From Bacteroidales bacterium (GTDB taxonomy: Bacteria; Bacteroidota; Bacteroidia; Bacteroidales; JAGOPY01): a DNA stretch of 64,000 nt. The stretch covers positions 1-64,000 of the forward strand of contig JALNZD010000001.1 in assembly GCA_023229505.1 (NCBI GenBank). Direction: 5' to 3'. Both the position numbers and the translations under genes were made by a program. The notes under the pieces are model-generated. The model was not told the origin of the DNA. It worked only from the letters and a program-made list of their open reading frames with translations, and searched no databases. This document shows positions 16,883 to 26,500 of the stretch, in pieces; positions within the stretch are counted from its first letter, which is position 1; the number at the start of each line of letters is the position of its first letter.

Positions 16883-17096
16883 TCGTTTCGATTGTTGGGT
16901 TAATTCCCGAAAATAAAATAATCTTAAACAAAGCGAATATAACCAGATTTTTAATATCAATTCAGAAGTATGAAATGAAAGATTAAAGAGGAATATGCAA
17001 TAATAATAAAGGGTGCCCCCCGGCACCCTTTACTTAAACCCAAAATCATGAAAAAACAATGTATTATTTCTTCAATCTGGTATTAATCCAAGAATT
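16883..17096. other. Spacer with a terminator and a relic start
   Basis: The stretch between the permease operon and the upstream regulator gene holds the hairpin at 17008-17031. On the plus strand at 17048 there is a 12-codon frame (MKKQCIISSIWY) whose leader CAAAATCATG-AAAAA-CAAT closely resembles the start of the T9SS gene at 18788. It may be the relic of a secreted-protein gene; chance is possible, because such starts are common in this phylum. Confidence 0.3.
17008..17031. terminator. Perfect hairpin, probable terminator
   Basis: AAAGGGTGCC (17008-17017), loop CCCC, GGCACCCTTT (17022-17031) form a perfect 10-bp stem with A and T ends. It lies downstream of the leftward gene ending at 17097. 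The core resembles the terminators at 11728 and 20043, suggesting a common terminator style in this genome. Confidence 0.75.
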
Positions 17097-17903
17097 CTAA
17101 AAAGGTAATATCAAAAAGAACAAATTATTTAGAAATTTTTTACTTTTCTCATTCTTTTTAATTTTCTCAAGTATGCTCTTTGCATCCTTTGAATAGTAAT
17201 GATCTGGTGTTGAGGCAATTGATTCAAATATTTTATTAGCATGATCAACATTTCCTGCTACTAAATGAGAAAGACCGAGGTACCATTCTGCATTTTCAAT
17301 GTAAAGATTATCTCCGTCCTGAATAATTGACTCAAACATTTGAATTGCTTTTGAATAGTTTTTTATTTCAATGTTTGAGATACCGGAGTAATACATAACG
17401 GCAAAATTCTTCACATCATTAATCAGGATTTTGTCAAATAGACCATCGGCAGCTTGAAAATCGTTTTTGCTGAAATATAAAAGTGCTTCAACCATATTAC
17501 TGTTACCAGAACGGGAAACACCAATTGTTTGGCCAGACTTGTAATACATTTTAAACAGTTTCTCAGGGGAATAACTACCAGGATTGATAAGGATCAAGCT
17601 ACCTGTGACCAAAACAATCAGAAGTAACGATGCGGCGGCATACCAGTATTTCCTGGTAAATTGAATAACTTTGACGAATTTCCTGCTTGAAAGATTCAAT
17701 TCATTCTGCGCTAAAATACATTTAGCCCTGAAATCAAGCAAATCCTGTTGGCTGAGGATTTTTTCCAGATCCTTCTCAAGATGATATTCCAACGCAAGAT
17801 CGTGATTGATGGATAATTCCATTTCGAAACTTTTCATACCGGCTTCGTCCAATTCATTTCCGATATAACTGTCGATCCATTCCGTGTATCTCATTTTATT
17901 CAT
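17097..17903 (-). CDS. Membrane TPR protein, putative anti-sigma partner
   Basis: 268 residues from the ATG at 17903 (a TTG two codons earlier is possible). The N-terminal cytoplasmic part (1-84: YTEWIDSYIGNELDEAGMKSFEMELSINHDL) has the pattern of Bacteroidetes zinc-less anti-sigma-like regions. One transmembrane helix lies at 86-107 (KYWYAAASLLLIVLVTGSLILI), with the same KYWYAAA start as the TonB-type regulator at 1984-3108. The predicted periplasmic half (110-258) holds two to three TPR-like repeats (YSKAIQMFESII, AEWYLGLSHLVAGNVDHANKIFESIA). The C-terminus ends in a short hydrophobic tail (LFFLILPF). The start overlaps the sigma factor gene by eight bases. It probably holds the sigma factor and senses envelope state, perhaps by pairing with the TPR parts of the CHAT proteins encoded opposite; that pairing is inference. 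Confidence 0.7.
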   Translation of the reverse strand: MNKMRYTEWIDSYIGNELDEAGMKSFEMELSINHDLALEYHLEKDLEKILSQQDLLDFRAKCILAQNELNLSSRKFVKVIQFTRKYWYAAASLLLIVLVTGSLILINPGSYSPEKLFKMYYKSGQTIGVSRSGNSNMVEALLYFSKNDFQAADGLFDKILINDVKNFAVMYYSGISNIEIKNYSKAIQMFESIIQDGDNLYIENAEWYLGLSHLVAGNVDHANKIFESIASTPDHYYSKDAKSILEKIKKNEKSKKFLNNLFFLILPF

Positions 17904-18477
17904 AATCAACTAGATATTTTTTGAAATTCGGGTCGTTTATTATTGAATTTTTTAATTTCTCCTTACACATAAATTTTCGGGTTTTAGCATATTTCTCTGT
18001 CTTAAAACCCATAATTTCAGCAATTTCTTTTAAAGAAGTCTTACCCAAAAACAATTGCAGAATCTTTTGACAATCTTCACTGAGTTTAAGGAAATGTTGC
18101 TGGAAAAGCCGGTATTTCTCGTGCTCTTCTTCTGGTTGTTCCAGATAAAGATTATCCTGCAATTCACTTAAATCTTCCATCTCCAGAAACTCATTGCTGA
18201 AAACACGTCTGTCCAGCCTCTGAAGCCACAAATTCCTGCAAATCGAATATAAAAATGTTTTAAAAGAACTCGTTAAAAACAGGTCTTCCCTGGCAATTTT
18301 TTTAAATAGCACAATAAGTGCATCCTGAAATACATCTTCGGCATCAGTTTCAGTTCCGGAGTTAGTTGTGATCAGAAATTTGATAGTAGGGTAATATTCT
18401 TTGTACACATAACTGATTATCCCACTATCTCGTTTCTTTAGACCATCTATTATAGCTTCATCAGTATAAAAAGTCAT
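17896..18477 (-). CDS. ECF-type RNA polymerase sigma factor
   Basis: 193 residues. Region 2 lies at about 25-95 (VYKEYYPTIKFLITTNSGTETDAEDVFQDALIVLFKK, then FKTFLYSICRNLWLQRLDRR). Region 4 lies at about 120-185 (FLKLSEDCQKILQLFLGKTSLKEIAEIMGFKTEKYAKTRKFMCKEKL). Length and order fit ECF sigma factors. It overlaps the start of a membrane TPR protein (putative anti-sigma) and diverges from the T9SS/CHAT genes. Its own promoter and the divergent one share AAC-N15/16-CGTATTACCTTT, so autoregulation together with control of the CHAT locus is likely. It is a different type from the sigma factor at 3092-3697, with little obvious similarity outside the family motifs. Confidence 0.9.
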   Translation of the reverse strand: MTFYTDEAIIDGLKKRDSGIISYVYKEYYPTIKFLITTNSGTETDAEDVFQDALIVLFKKIAREDLFLTSSFKTFLYSICRNLWLQRLDRRVFSNEFLEMEDLSELQDNLYLEQPEEEHEKYRLFQQHFLKLSEDCQKILQLFLGKTSLKEIAEIMGFKTEKYAKTRKFMCKEKLKNSIINDPNFKKYLVDYE

Positions 18478-18505
18478 TCATCGGTCGTTTATCATTTTTT
18501 TGCTA

Positions 18506-18536
18506 AAAGGTAATACGAAAAAAAGATTAAAAAGTT
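18506..18536 (-). promoter_or_regulatory. Putative ECF promoter of the sigma operon
   Basis: On the minus strand AAC (18536-18534) is followed after 16 bases by CGTATTACCTTT (18517-18506). AAC-N16-CGTA is the geometry of ECF promoters such as those of the SigW type. The same 12-mer occurs in the divergent promoter. Part of it (TACCTTTT) also fits the primary-sigma TAnnTTTG box, so double use cannot be excluded. Confidence 0.5.
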
Positions 18537-18656
18537 AATTATTTTTATCAACCAACATTCGACAAAATTAATGACATATTTTATTGTTTTTTTGATTTAA
18601 ATTAACGTACTTTGCAATAGATTATTACCGAGACTGCTTATTTCTTTTAATCTTCC

Positions 18657-18686
18657 AACTTTTTTTTAAAAAACCGTATTACCTTT
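18657..18686 (+). promoter_or_regulatory. Putative ECF promoter of the T9SS/CHAT genes
   Basis: AAC (18657-18659) is followed after 15 bases by CGTATTACCTTT (18675-18686), identical over 12 bases to the motif in front of the sigma gene on the other strand. The spacer is a T-tract followed by an A-tract, which may bend the DNA. TACCTTTA within it (18680-18687) also approximates the primary TAnnTTTG box. Confidence 0.5.
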
Positions 18687-18787
18687 ACATAGGTTTTCGG
18701 ATTAAATTATGAAAGAGGTATAGCCGCTTAAAAATCCTTTTTCACTCAACCGGATTTAATTGTTTAACGAACGCCAAATTCAAAATC

Positions 18788-20017
18788 ATGGAAAAAGCAA
18801 TCTTAAGGACGCTGTGCCTGAGCCTCCTTTTATTAAGCACTACTGCATTCTCTCAAGGCAACTTTAATTTTAACGGGCAAGTTACATATCATGATAACTA
18901 CCCAATGACTGGAGTTATAGCTCATCTCACCGATTCGATCGGTAATGTCATCGACAGTGCCACCACTAATAATGGCGGGCATTACACATTTCACAATGTC
19001 GCACCCGGTAATTATACGATTACGTTTACGACCGGTGAAGACTCCGGAGGTATCAACCTCACCGATCCTTTCATTGTCATACAACGATTGTTAAATCTTT
19101 GCACTTTCACTCCTATCCAGGAATTAGCCTCAGATGTAGATGGAGACGGAACCTTAACCTGGGATGATTATGATTTAATCCTCCTCGGTTACATGAACGA
19201 AGGAGACCCATTTCCAATCGGCCCCTGGGTTTTTGAAACAGCTTCAGTTACTATTCCCACAGCAGCAAGGGAAGGATTCACTACAAGGGGGGGGTCTTCA
19301 GGAGATGTTAATGGATCCTTAGTGCCTGATCCGAAAATCAGCTCTATTTTTCTTAACAATCCTGTAATGAGTTTAAACGTAGGTCCTTCAGACCCAATCG
19401 ATTTTAAACTGACCGGTGCAGGAAACCTGGAAATCGCCGGCATGCACCTGGTTATAAGGATACCTGAAGGTTTAAGCGTGCTTAGCGTTGAATCTCCCAT
19501 TTCAACAGCTAAAATTTCCATTTTACGAGACCAGGTCAGGGTGACATGGATTGATAAGTCACAGCAGGCGTTTGAAATTACGGACGGAATGCCCCTGTTG
19601 GTTATTACAACAAAAACAACGGGTGCGTCCCGTGACGGAAAAAGTTATAGCCTTAAGTTGAGTGATGAAAGCCACTTCATTAATGCAAACGGGGAATTGA
19701 TCTCCGGGGTAAGTCTCATACTTCCGACAATCAACCTTATTGCAAAAAAAGATATTGCACTGACAGTATACCCGAATCCCTTCATGGAGAATGCCAACCT
19801 TAACTACCTGCTCCCAGGGGAGGGACACGTCATCATTTCCCTTTTCGACCAGGCAGGAAGACTTGTTCAGGAAATAGTAAACGGTGACTGTCAAGCCGGC
19901 AATCATCAGGCTAAAATTAACGGCGCCGACCTGATACCGGGCATTTACTATTACAGCATCATATACAATGGCAGCGACCAATTTAAAAGTACGGGAACAA
20001 TAATTAAATCCAAATAA
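18788..20017 (+). CDS. T9SS-secreted protein with dockerin-like and cohesin-like domains
   Basis: 409 residues. Signal peptide 1-22. An SpaA/carboxypeptidase-regulatory-like beta domain lies at about 27-83 (GQVTYHDNYPMTGVIAHLTDS, GGHYTFHNVAPGNYTITF). A dockerin-type segment lies at about 88-135: a degenerate first half (INLTDPFIVIQRLL), then a complete calcium loop D116-V-D118-G-D120-G-T-L-T-W-D-D127. A cohesin-like beta domain lies at about 192-315 (FKLTGAGNLEIAGMHLVIRIPEGLSV). A T9SS type A sorting domain lies at about 322-409 (LTVYPNPFMENANLNYLL, GIYYYSIIYNG). It should cross the outer membrane and be attached to the surface. Dockerin plus cohesin in one chain allows self-assembly or pairing with other surface proteins. 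It is the first gene opposite the sigma operon and is followed by a terminator and the CHAT genes. Confidence 0.78.
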   Translation: MEKAILRTLCLSLLLLSTTAFSQGNFNFNGQVTYHDNYPMTGVIAHLTDSIGNVIDSATTNNGGHYTFHNVAPGNYTITFTTGEDSGGINLTDPFIVIQRLLNLCTFTPIQELASDVDGDGTLTWDDYDLILLGYMNEGDPFPIGPWVFETASVTIPTAAREGFTTRGGSSGDVNGSLVPDPKISSIFLNNPVMSLNVGPSDPIDFKLTGAGNLEIAGMHLVIRIPEGLSVLSVESPISTAKISILRDQVRVTWIDKSQQAFEITDGMPLLVITTKTTGASRDGKSYSLKLSDESHFINANGELISGVSLILPTINLIAKKDIALTVYPNPFMENANLNYLLPGEGHVIISLFDQAGRLVQEIVNGDCQAGNHQAKINGADLIPGIYYYSIIYNGSDQFKSTGTIIKSK

Positions 20018-20042
20018 GCGGCGTTCTTTTTATTAAATCCAA

Positions 20043-20073
20043 AAAGGGGTGCCGGCAGGTACTCCTTTTTTTT
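20043..20073 (+). terminator. Intrinsic terminator
   Basis: AAAGGGGTGCC (20043-20053), loop GGCA, GGTACTCCTTT (20058-20068), with two G-T pairs, followed by a run of T to 20073. It lies between the T9SS gene and the first CHAT gene, so the CHAT genes may be transcribed by read-through or by their own weak promoter. Confidence 0.8.
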
Positions 20074-20139
20074 ATTTATCTCTGGCAGCTTTGAAAAATT
20101 ATATAATTTAGCCTGTGACGGCAATAAACTGTCAACAGG

Positions 20140-23100
20140 ATGAAAAGCGCACCTCCTCTTTTCTTTCTTTCTAACTTCAGTCATTCGATCTGGCTTTTCT
20201 TGAGCTATCTGATCATTTCTTCGGGTTTGTTTCTGTCAGTTCCCGATATTTCTGCACAAACCGCAAACCAGGAAGAATTACTTAAACAAAAAGCCCTTCT
20301 ATTTAAAAACAGGATCGAATATGACAGCGCCCTTATCTATTATAGTAAATTAAGTGATTTACTTGAAACGACAGGAGATAAAAAAGAGGAAATCCTGAAC
20401 GAGTTAAACTTTTGCGACATTTATGTTCTACAGAGAAATTTCGTACAGGCGCAGGCAGGTTTGGAAGAAGCTGCAAATAAAATTCACAAAGGGTTTCCAG
20501 ACGATATCGACCTTGGACCCGAACTTTACCAGGTGAAAGGCAGTTATCTGCTTGCACAAGGGGAAATGGATTCTGCAAAACTTTATCTTGAACGATCCAT
20601 CAAATTAAGAACCGCTCACTGTGGAACACAGGATACATCTTTGCATTATGCATACAATAAACTGGGAAATCTCTACCTGGCAAAGGCAAACTATGATTTA
20701 GCCTTTGATTGCCATCAAACAGCATTAGTGCTTTCCCTGAAAAAGAGCAATCCCGTAAATTTCTTAACGGCCTCTTCTTACCAGAACCTGGGTATTGCCG
20801 CGCACATGAAAGGTGATTACAAACTGGCTGAAGACTGTTATACCAAATCATTGCACCTCAAGGAAGAGCTATTTGGTCAGAACGATCCTGCACTGGCTAG
20901 GATTTATATAAATCTCGGCAAGTTTTCCATGGACCTTTCTAAATATGACCAGGCACTCGAATATTATGATAAAGCTGAGCAACTGCTTTTATCTCGTTTT
21001 GACCGGAATGATTTAATCTTTGCTTATGTTTATTTGAATAAAGGAAATATATTTACGCTAAAAGGAGATTATGAGAAATCCATCAGTTATTTATCAAAAG
21101 CCCGTTCCATACGTGAAAAAGTTTTAGGCACTAATAATGTGGAAGTCTTAAGTGCGTTAATGGATTTAGGCTATGTTTATGAAAAGAAAGGTGAATTAAA
21201 CAGGGCCATTGATTTCTATACCCAATCCACGAAAATTAAGGACAATCCATTCATTATTAAAGCTTATAGAAACCTTGGCAATATTTATAAAACATTAAAT
21301 GAACCCGATAGTGCCGATAAGTATTATAATTTATCGATTGATTTTGCTAATAAATTCTTCTCAGGGAACAGCTATGACCTCGCCCTTTGTTATCAATATT
21401 ATGGTATGTTTCTGGAAAAATCGAGAAATAATGATAAATCACAGTGGTATTACGCCAAGGCAGCAGACATCTTCATCCAGTTATTTGGCACCAAGAATAA
21501 AGACCTGTCAAAAATATTCCTCCTTCAAAGTGAGTATTTCCTGGCAAAAGCTGATTATAATTCTGCTTTGATTAAGATTCAGGGAGCCTTAACGGCCCTA
21601 TTGCCTGGATTTGAAGAGTCGGACCCAAGAATTAATCCCAAAATTGAAGATATCGTACTTGACCTTTATTTGCCGAATGCCTTGAGTCTTAAGGCAAAAG
21701 CTCTGTATCTGCAGTACCTGCAAAACAAAAACATTAAAGATTTAAATTTAAGTCTGGAAACCATAGACCTGACTCTTGCGGTAATTGAAGAAATACGAAA
21801 AACTTATAATGAGGAAGAAAGCCAGATGATCTTAAATAAAGATGCAAGAACCGTCATTGATCTGGGAGTAATGGTTACTTACAGTCTTTATAAAGCAACT
21901 GAAGATAAAAAATATTTAGCTGATGCCTTTCATTTCATTGAAAAGGGTCAGGCCATTATTTTGCTTAGCGCCTTGCGAGGGTTGGATGCACAATCGGATA
22001 CCGATATACCCCATAATGTGCTGGATCTTGAAAATACGCTTTCCCGGGAGCTTGCCACTTACAATGGCTTTCTTTACCAGGAAAGGCAGAAGAAAGTTCC
22101 TGACCCGGGAAAGTTGCAATTGTGGAGTGACAAGATATTCAGCCTCAGGCTTTCCCATGACAGCTTATTGTCTTCGTACAAAAAATCATACCCTGAATAT
22201 TTCAGGCTTAAATATGACTTCACTACGATCTCTGCAGATTCGGCAATAAAAAGTTTACCAACTGATCAAGCCATCATAGAATATCATGTGACAGATTCAT
22301 TGGTGTTTGGTTTTATTCTTTCAGACGGATTATTATCCGCTGAAATATTAGGCAACAAATCCAGCCTGATCAGGAAGCTTGACAGTCTTCGGCAATTTTT
22401 CATCCGGAATGAATATTTCAATGCCGGACAGCAGGAATTCGAAGTTCTCACTACAATTTCTACCAAGCTTTATAATATATTGATCCTTCCGTTTGAAAAG
22501 GCAATTCCAGGAAAAAGGTTAATTATCATTCCCGATGGTGAGTTGGGTTATTTGTCGTTTGATCTGCTGTTAAAAGAAAAACCCATAAATAAATCGCAAG
22601 GCTACAATGATCTGCCCTGGCTTATCAGGAGTAATCCGATAAGTTACAGTAGTTCATCAACAATTCATTTCGAGCAATCCAGCCAACTTACCCGGAAAGT
22701 TACCGGAAAATTGATTGCTTTCGCCCCGTCTTATAATTACACAAGGAACACCAGAAATGCCGGCCTTATTGATTCTGTCATGCTGAAGCTCTCTCCTATC
22801 AAAGGGACTAAAGAGGAAATCAATGCTATTTCCGGCCAGTTTCAAACAAAAAAGTTATTTGATCTAAAGGCTACGGAAACCTATTTCAAAGAACATGCCG
22901 GGGAATATAGTATTTTGCACCTGGCTATGCACACAATTATTGACAATCAAAACCCATTGTATTCCAAACTTGTTTTTACACTCCCGGAACCTGGTTCTCC
23001 GGATGATGGTTACCTCAATACCTATGAACTGTTTGGCCTTCATCTGCCAGGACAACTTGCTGTTTTAAGCGCCTGCAATACAGGCAGCGGAAAACTCGAG

Positions 23101-23484
23101 CGCGGCGAAGGGATCATCAGCCTGGCCAGGGGATTTTTTTATGCCGGTATCCCAAGTGTGGTAATGACTTTATGGGAGATAGAGGACCATAGCAGCGCAA
23201 ATCTCATGGCCATGTTTTACGAAAATCTAAAAATCGGCCTGCCAAATGACATCGCTCTTCAGCGGGCCAAGATCGCTTACCTGGAAGGTGCCGGAAAACT
23301 GCAGTCACATCCTTATTTCTGGGCAGGTTATGTATGTATCGGCAAAACTGATCCTGTGATATATACAACAACAGCCTGGAAGCCATTACATTTTGTCTTG
23401 ATAACAGGTGGTATTTTATTATTTTTCACGATCATTTATTTTTTTATTAACAGGCGGGTATATTTTCATATAAAGTGGTATTAA
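20140..23484 (+). CDS. TPR-CHAT protease-like membrane protein 1
   Basis: 1114 residues. The N-terminal signal sequence lies at about 13-40 (IWLFLSYLIISSGLFL, then PDISAQ). Many TPR repeats follow from about 45 to 520 (for example YAYNKLGNLYLAKANYDLAF, SYQNLGIAAHMKGDYKLAE, YINLGKFSMDLSKYDQALEYYDKAEQ). A linker helix region and a C-terminal CHAT domain (caspase-like, clan CD) cover about 690-1065. The dyad is present: H927-L-A-M-H931 and S-A-C979-NTGSG, followed by GEGIISLARGFFYAG and VVMTLWEIED. A single transmembrane helix lies at about 1085-1105 before a short basic tail. With an export signal and a C-terminal anchor, the TPR and CHAT parts should face the periplasm. CHAT domains act as peptidases in separase-like proteins and in TPR-CHAT (Craspase). 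The substrate is unknown. Confidence 0.85.
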   Translation: MKSAPPLFFLSNFSHSIWLFLSYLIISSGLFLSVPDISAQTANQEELLKQKALLFKNRIEYDSALIYYSKLSDLLETTGDKKEEILNELNFCDIYVLQRNFVQAQAGLEEAANKIHKGFPDDIDLGPELYQVKGSYLLAQGEMDSAKLYLERSIKLRTAHCGTQDTSLHYAYNKLGNLYLAKANYDLAFDCHQTALVLSLKKSNPVNFLTASSYQNLGIAAHMKGDYKLAEDCYTKSLHLKEELFGQNDPALARIYINLGKFSMDLSKYDQALEYYDKAEQLLLSRFDRNDLIFAYVYLNKGNIFTLKGDYEKSISYLSKARSIREKVLGTNNVEVLSALMDLGYVYEKKGELNRAIDFYTQSTKIKDNPFIIKAYRNLGNIYKTLNEPDSADKYYNLSIDFANKFFSGNSYDLALCYQYYGMFLEKSRNNDKSQWYYAKAADIFIQLFGTKNKDLSKIFLLQSEYFLAKADYNSALIKIQGALTALLPGFEESDPRINPKIEDIVLDLYLPNALSLKAKALYLQYLQNKNIKDLNLSLETIDLTLAVIEEIRKTYNEEESQMILNKDARTVIDLGVMVTYSLYKATEDKKYLADAFHFIEKGQAIILLSALRGLDAQSDTDIPHNVLDLENTLSRELATYNGFLYQERQKKVPDPGKLQLWSDKIFSLRLSHDSLLSSYKKSYPEYFRLKYDFTTISADSAIKSLPTDQAIIEYHVTDSLVFGFILSDGLLSAEILGNKSSLIRKLDSLRQFFIRNEYFNAGQQEFEVLTTISTKLYNILILPFEKAIPGKRLIIIPDGELGYLSFDLLLKEKPINKSQGYNDLPWLIRSNPISYSSSSTIHFEQSSQLTRKVTGKLIAFAPSYNYTRNTRNAGLIDSVMLKLSPIKGTKEEINAISGQFQTKKLFDLKATETYFKEHAGEYSILHLAMHTIIDNQNPLYSKLVFTLPEPGSPDDGYLNTYELFGLHLPGQLAVLSACNTGSGKLERGEGIISLARGFFYAGIPSVVMTLWEIEDHSSANLMAMFYENLKIGLPNDIALQRAKIAYLEGAGKLQSHPYFWAGYVCIGKTDPVIYTTTAWKPLHFVLITGGILLFFTIIYFFINRRVYFHIKWY

Positions 23485-23534
23485 ACAATAAATAATATTG
23501 CTTTCAGTTAACCAGTATTCAAGTCTAAATCAGC

Positions 23535-26500
23535 ATGAAAAGTTGGTATTGCTTAAGCCCGTCAATGTTCCGTATTTATCTGGAATTCATTGTATTAATG
23601 TGCTTTGTCGTTCAGTTGAGGGGGCAGATCTATCTGGATACACATTTCCTTGGGCACCTTGCCGAGCTAAAGAGAGAGAACCGTTTTGACGAAGCCATCA
23701 TATTACTTGATCTGCAGCTTGATTCCTTAAGATCAATCCCAAATCCAAAACCGGCCATTGAAAACAGGTTAGTGAAAGCTGATATTTACCGGATGAATGG
23801 ACAATACCGTCAATCGGAAGACCTGCTCGATTCATTGCATGCATTTTATTTTTCATCTTTAGCAACCAATGAGCCATTATCCGGGCTTTATTGGACTATT
23901 CAGGGCACACTTTTTTTAACAAGGGGAGAATTGGAGAAAGGGCGAAGTGCAATTATGCAAGCTATTGAAATCTATTCAGTCAGTTTTGGCAGGGAAGATT
24001 CACTCTTAGCCCCCTGCTATAATAAACTTGGCAATTATTTTTATTATAAAAGAATATATGATTCTGCCATGGCCTGCTATAACAAGGCCCTGGAATTAGC
24101 AAATAATAAATCCTCCAATCTGGAAGACCGCGCCTCCTATCTCCAGAACATTGGCATTATTCACCTCGAACTTTGTGATTATGCAAAAGCGGAAACCTGT
24201 TTTCTTGAGTCGCTTCATCTTAAAGAAACCATTTATTCCCCAAACAGCTATTCCTTAGGAAGAATATATCTGAATTTAGGTAGGTTTTATCAAGGTATAT
24301 CTGCTCTTGACAAAGCCCTTTTTTATATAGAAAAAGCGGAAAGAATTTATTTAAGAGATGGTCTTCAAAGCCATCTCGAATTGGGAAGCATTTATTGGAA
24401 TAAAGGAGTAATTTGTAATATCTTAGGAGATCATGAAATAGCTTTCACATACCTTTATAATGCTAAACAGATCATAGAATCCGGGGTCAAAGGAAATAAT
24501 ATCCTCCTTTCACCACTTTTTATGGACATTGGCCTTGCTTACGATAAGAATAAAGAAAAAGATAAAGCAATAGTTTTTTATAATTCTTCATTAATAGGCG
24601 CAGATGCATTTCTTAAAGCCAAAATATACAGGAACTTAGCCAACTTATACCTCCAGGAAGGAGATTTAAAAAAAGCAGAGGAATATTTTAATAAACTACC
24701 TGGAATAATAAAAGAAACTTCTGATATTGAAAATCCGGAAAATGCTTTGACATTCCTTTATTACGGAGAATTTTTAATAGAAAACGGGGATGAAAGAGCC
24801 TTAGAATATTTAAACAAAGCCTTTGAAATTTTTAGTAAAAGTTTAGGGTTTCACAACCGGGATGTCGCTGCCTCACTTCAAAGTATCGGGGACTATTATT
24901 TAAAAAAAGATCAACTCCACCTTGCTCTATCTTATTATCAAAAAAGCCTCATCTCAATTTCCAAATCCTTCACAGACACCAACATCCTGGTAAACCCTTC
25001 CAATCAATCTTTAAACACAAATTTGCTTCTAATCAATATATTATTGCAAAAAGCTTTTTGCCTTAATAAGTTCTTTTATAAAAACGAAAATGTTACCTTT
25101 TTAATTTCATCTGTTCAAACCTATCTTTTATGTATGGATATGATTGACCAACTGCGAATGGCTTACCGCGCTGAAAACAGCCAAATGTTACTTTCCGGCG
25201 ATATCTATAAGATCTATAAAAAAGCTATTGATATTTGCCTGGTTACATTTGGCTATACGAATGACTCTGTATGGTTATACAAGGCGTTCGAAATATCGGA
25301 AAGGGGAAAGTCAATGGTCCTTCTCAGTGAACTGAAAGATGCCAATGCTAAAAAACTCGGATCCATACCTGAAGATCTGAGAAAAACTGAAAAAGAAATT
25401 AAAAGCAACTTATACCTATACCGCAACAATATTTGGGAAGAAGAAAATCAATCTGAGCCTGATGAAAACAAGCTTAGTTACCTACGGTCAAACCTCCTGG
25501 CCTATGAAATGAGATACGACAGTTTATTAGATCATCTCGAACGAGTTTACCCGGATTATTTTAAATTAAAATATGACCCTTCTGTAGTGTCAGTTGCAGA
25601 ATTGCAAACTATTCTCGAAAATGATGAAGTCATTATTGAATATACGCTTTCGGAAGAATATGTTTATACATTTCTTATTTCTGAAAATCATTTCGAGGTC
25701 AGAAAGGCTATCATTGATTCGTCTTTCATTCAGGATATTTTCGCTATGCGCAATAATTTGGATTTTCTCCATGTTCCGGATTATTCTCTTCAGGATTATA
25801 TGGATTATCAGCGTACTGCAAATAAACTTTACACTATATTGATTGAACCGGTTGATAACCAATTGCTGAGAAAAAGAGTTATTATTATTCCTGATGAAGA
25901 GTTAAGTTATCTTTCTTTTGAATCACTGATTGAAGCAATTGTACCTTCTGATACTATTGAATTCCGGGACCTGCCTTACCTGATCAATAAATGTCCGATA
26001 AGCTATGCGGCATCTTCAACTATCTTAACCCTTATAAAGAAAGGGCCAAGGCCCGTTTTGCGAAATGGGGTTCTTGCACTTGCACCCAGTTACGACATCC
26101 TGAAAAGAAGCATCCTTGCCAATAATAAGGCATTAGCTCAACATTTAAATGCAGGAAATGATCTTCCTGGTGCGGAATGGGAAGTGGAAACCATCCTTAA
26201 AATCATGAAAGGAAAGAAACTCGTAGGTGAAAATGCAACTGAAGCTGAATTTAAAAAGTGGGCATCTTTCTATGATATCTTGCATTTTGCAATGCATACG
26301 AGGATAGACGATGATAATCCACTTTCTTCCATGCTTTCGTTTTATCCATATGGAGGTGGTGGAGAAGATGGTGTATTGCATACTTACGAAATCTATAACC
26401 TGGATCTTAAAGGTGAGCTGGCTTTTCTTAGTGCATGCAGTACAGGCAATGGAAAGCTGCAAAAAGGCGAAGGGGTGCTTAGTCTCGCCAGGGCATTTAC

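Larger units (their letters stand above)
18478..18787. other. Divergent intergenic region of the CHAT locus
   Basis: About 310 AT-rich bases with long A and T tracts and no gene. They carry two oppositely oriented promoters, given separately, that share a 12-base motif. The rightward transcript would have a leader of roughly 90-100 bases before the ATG at 18788; the leftward leader would be short, about 28 bases. Confidence 0.6.
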
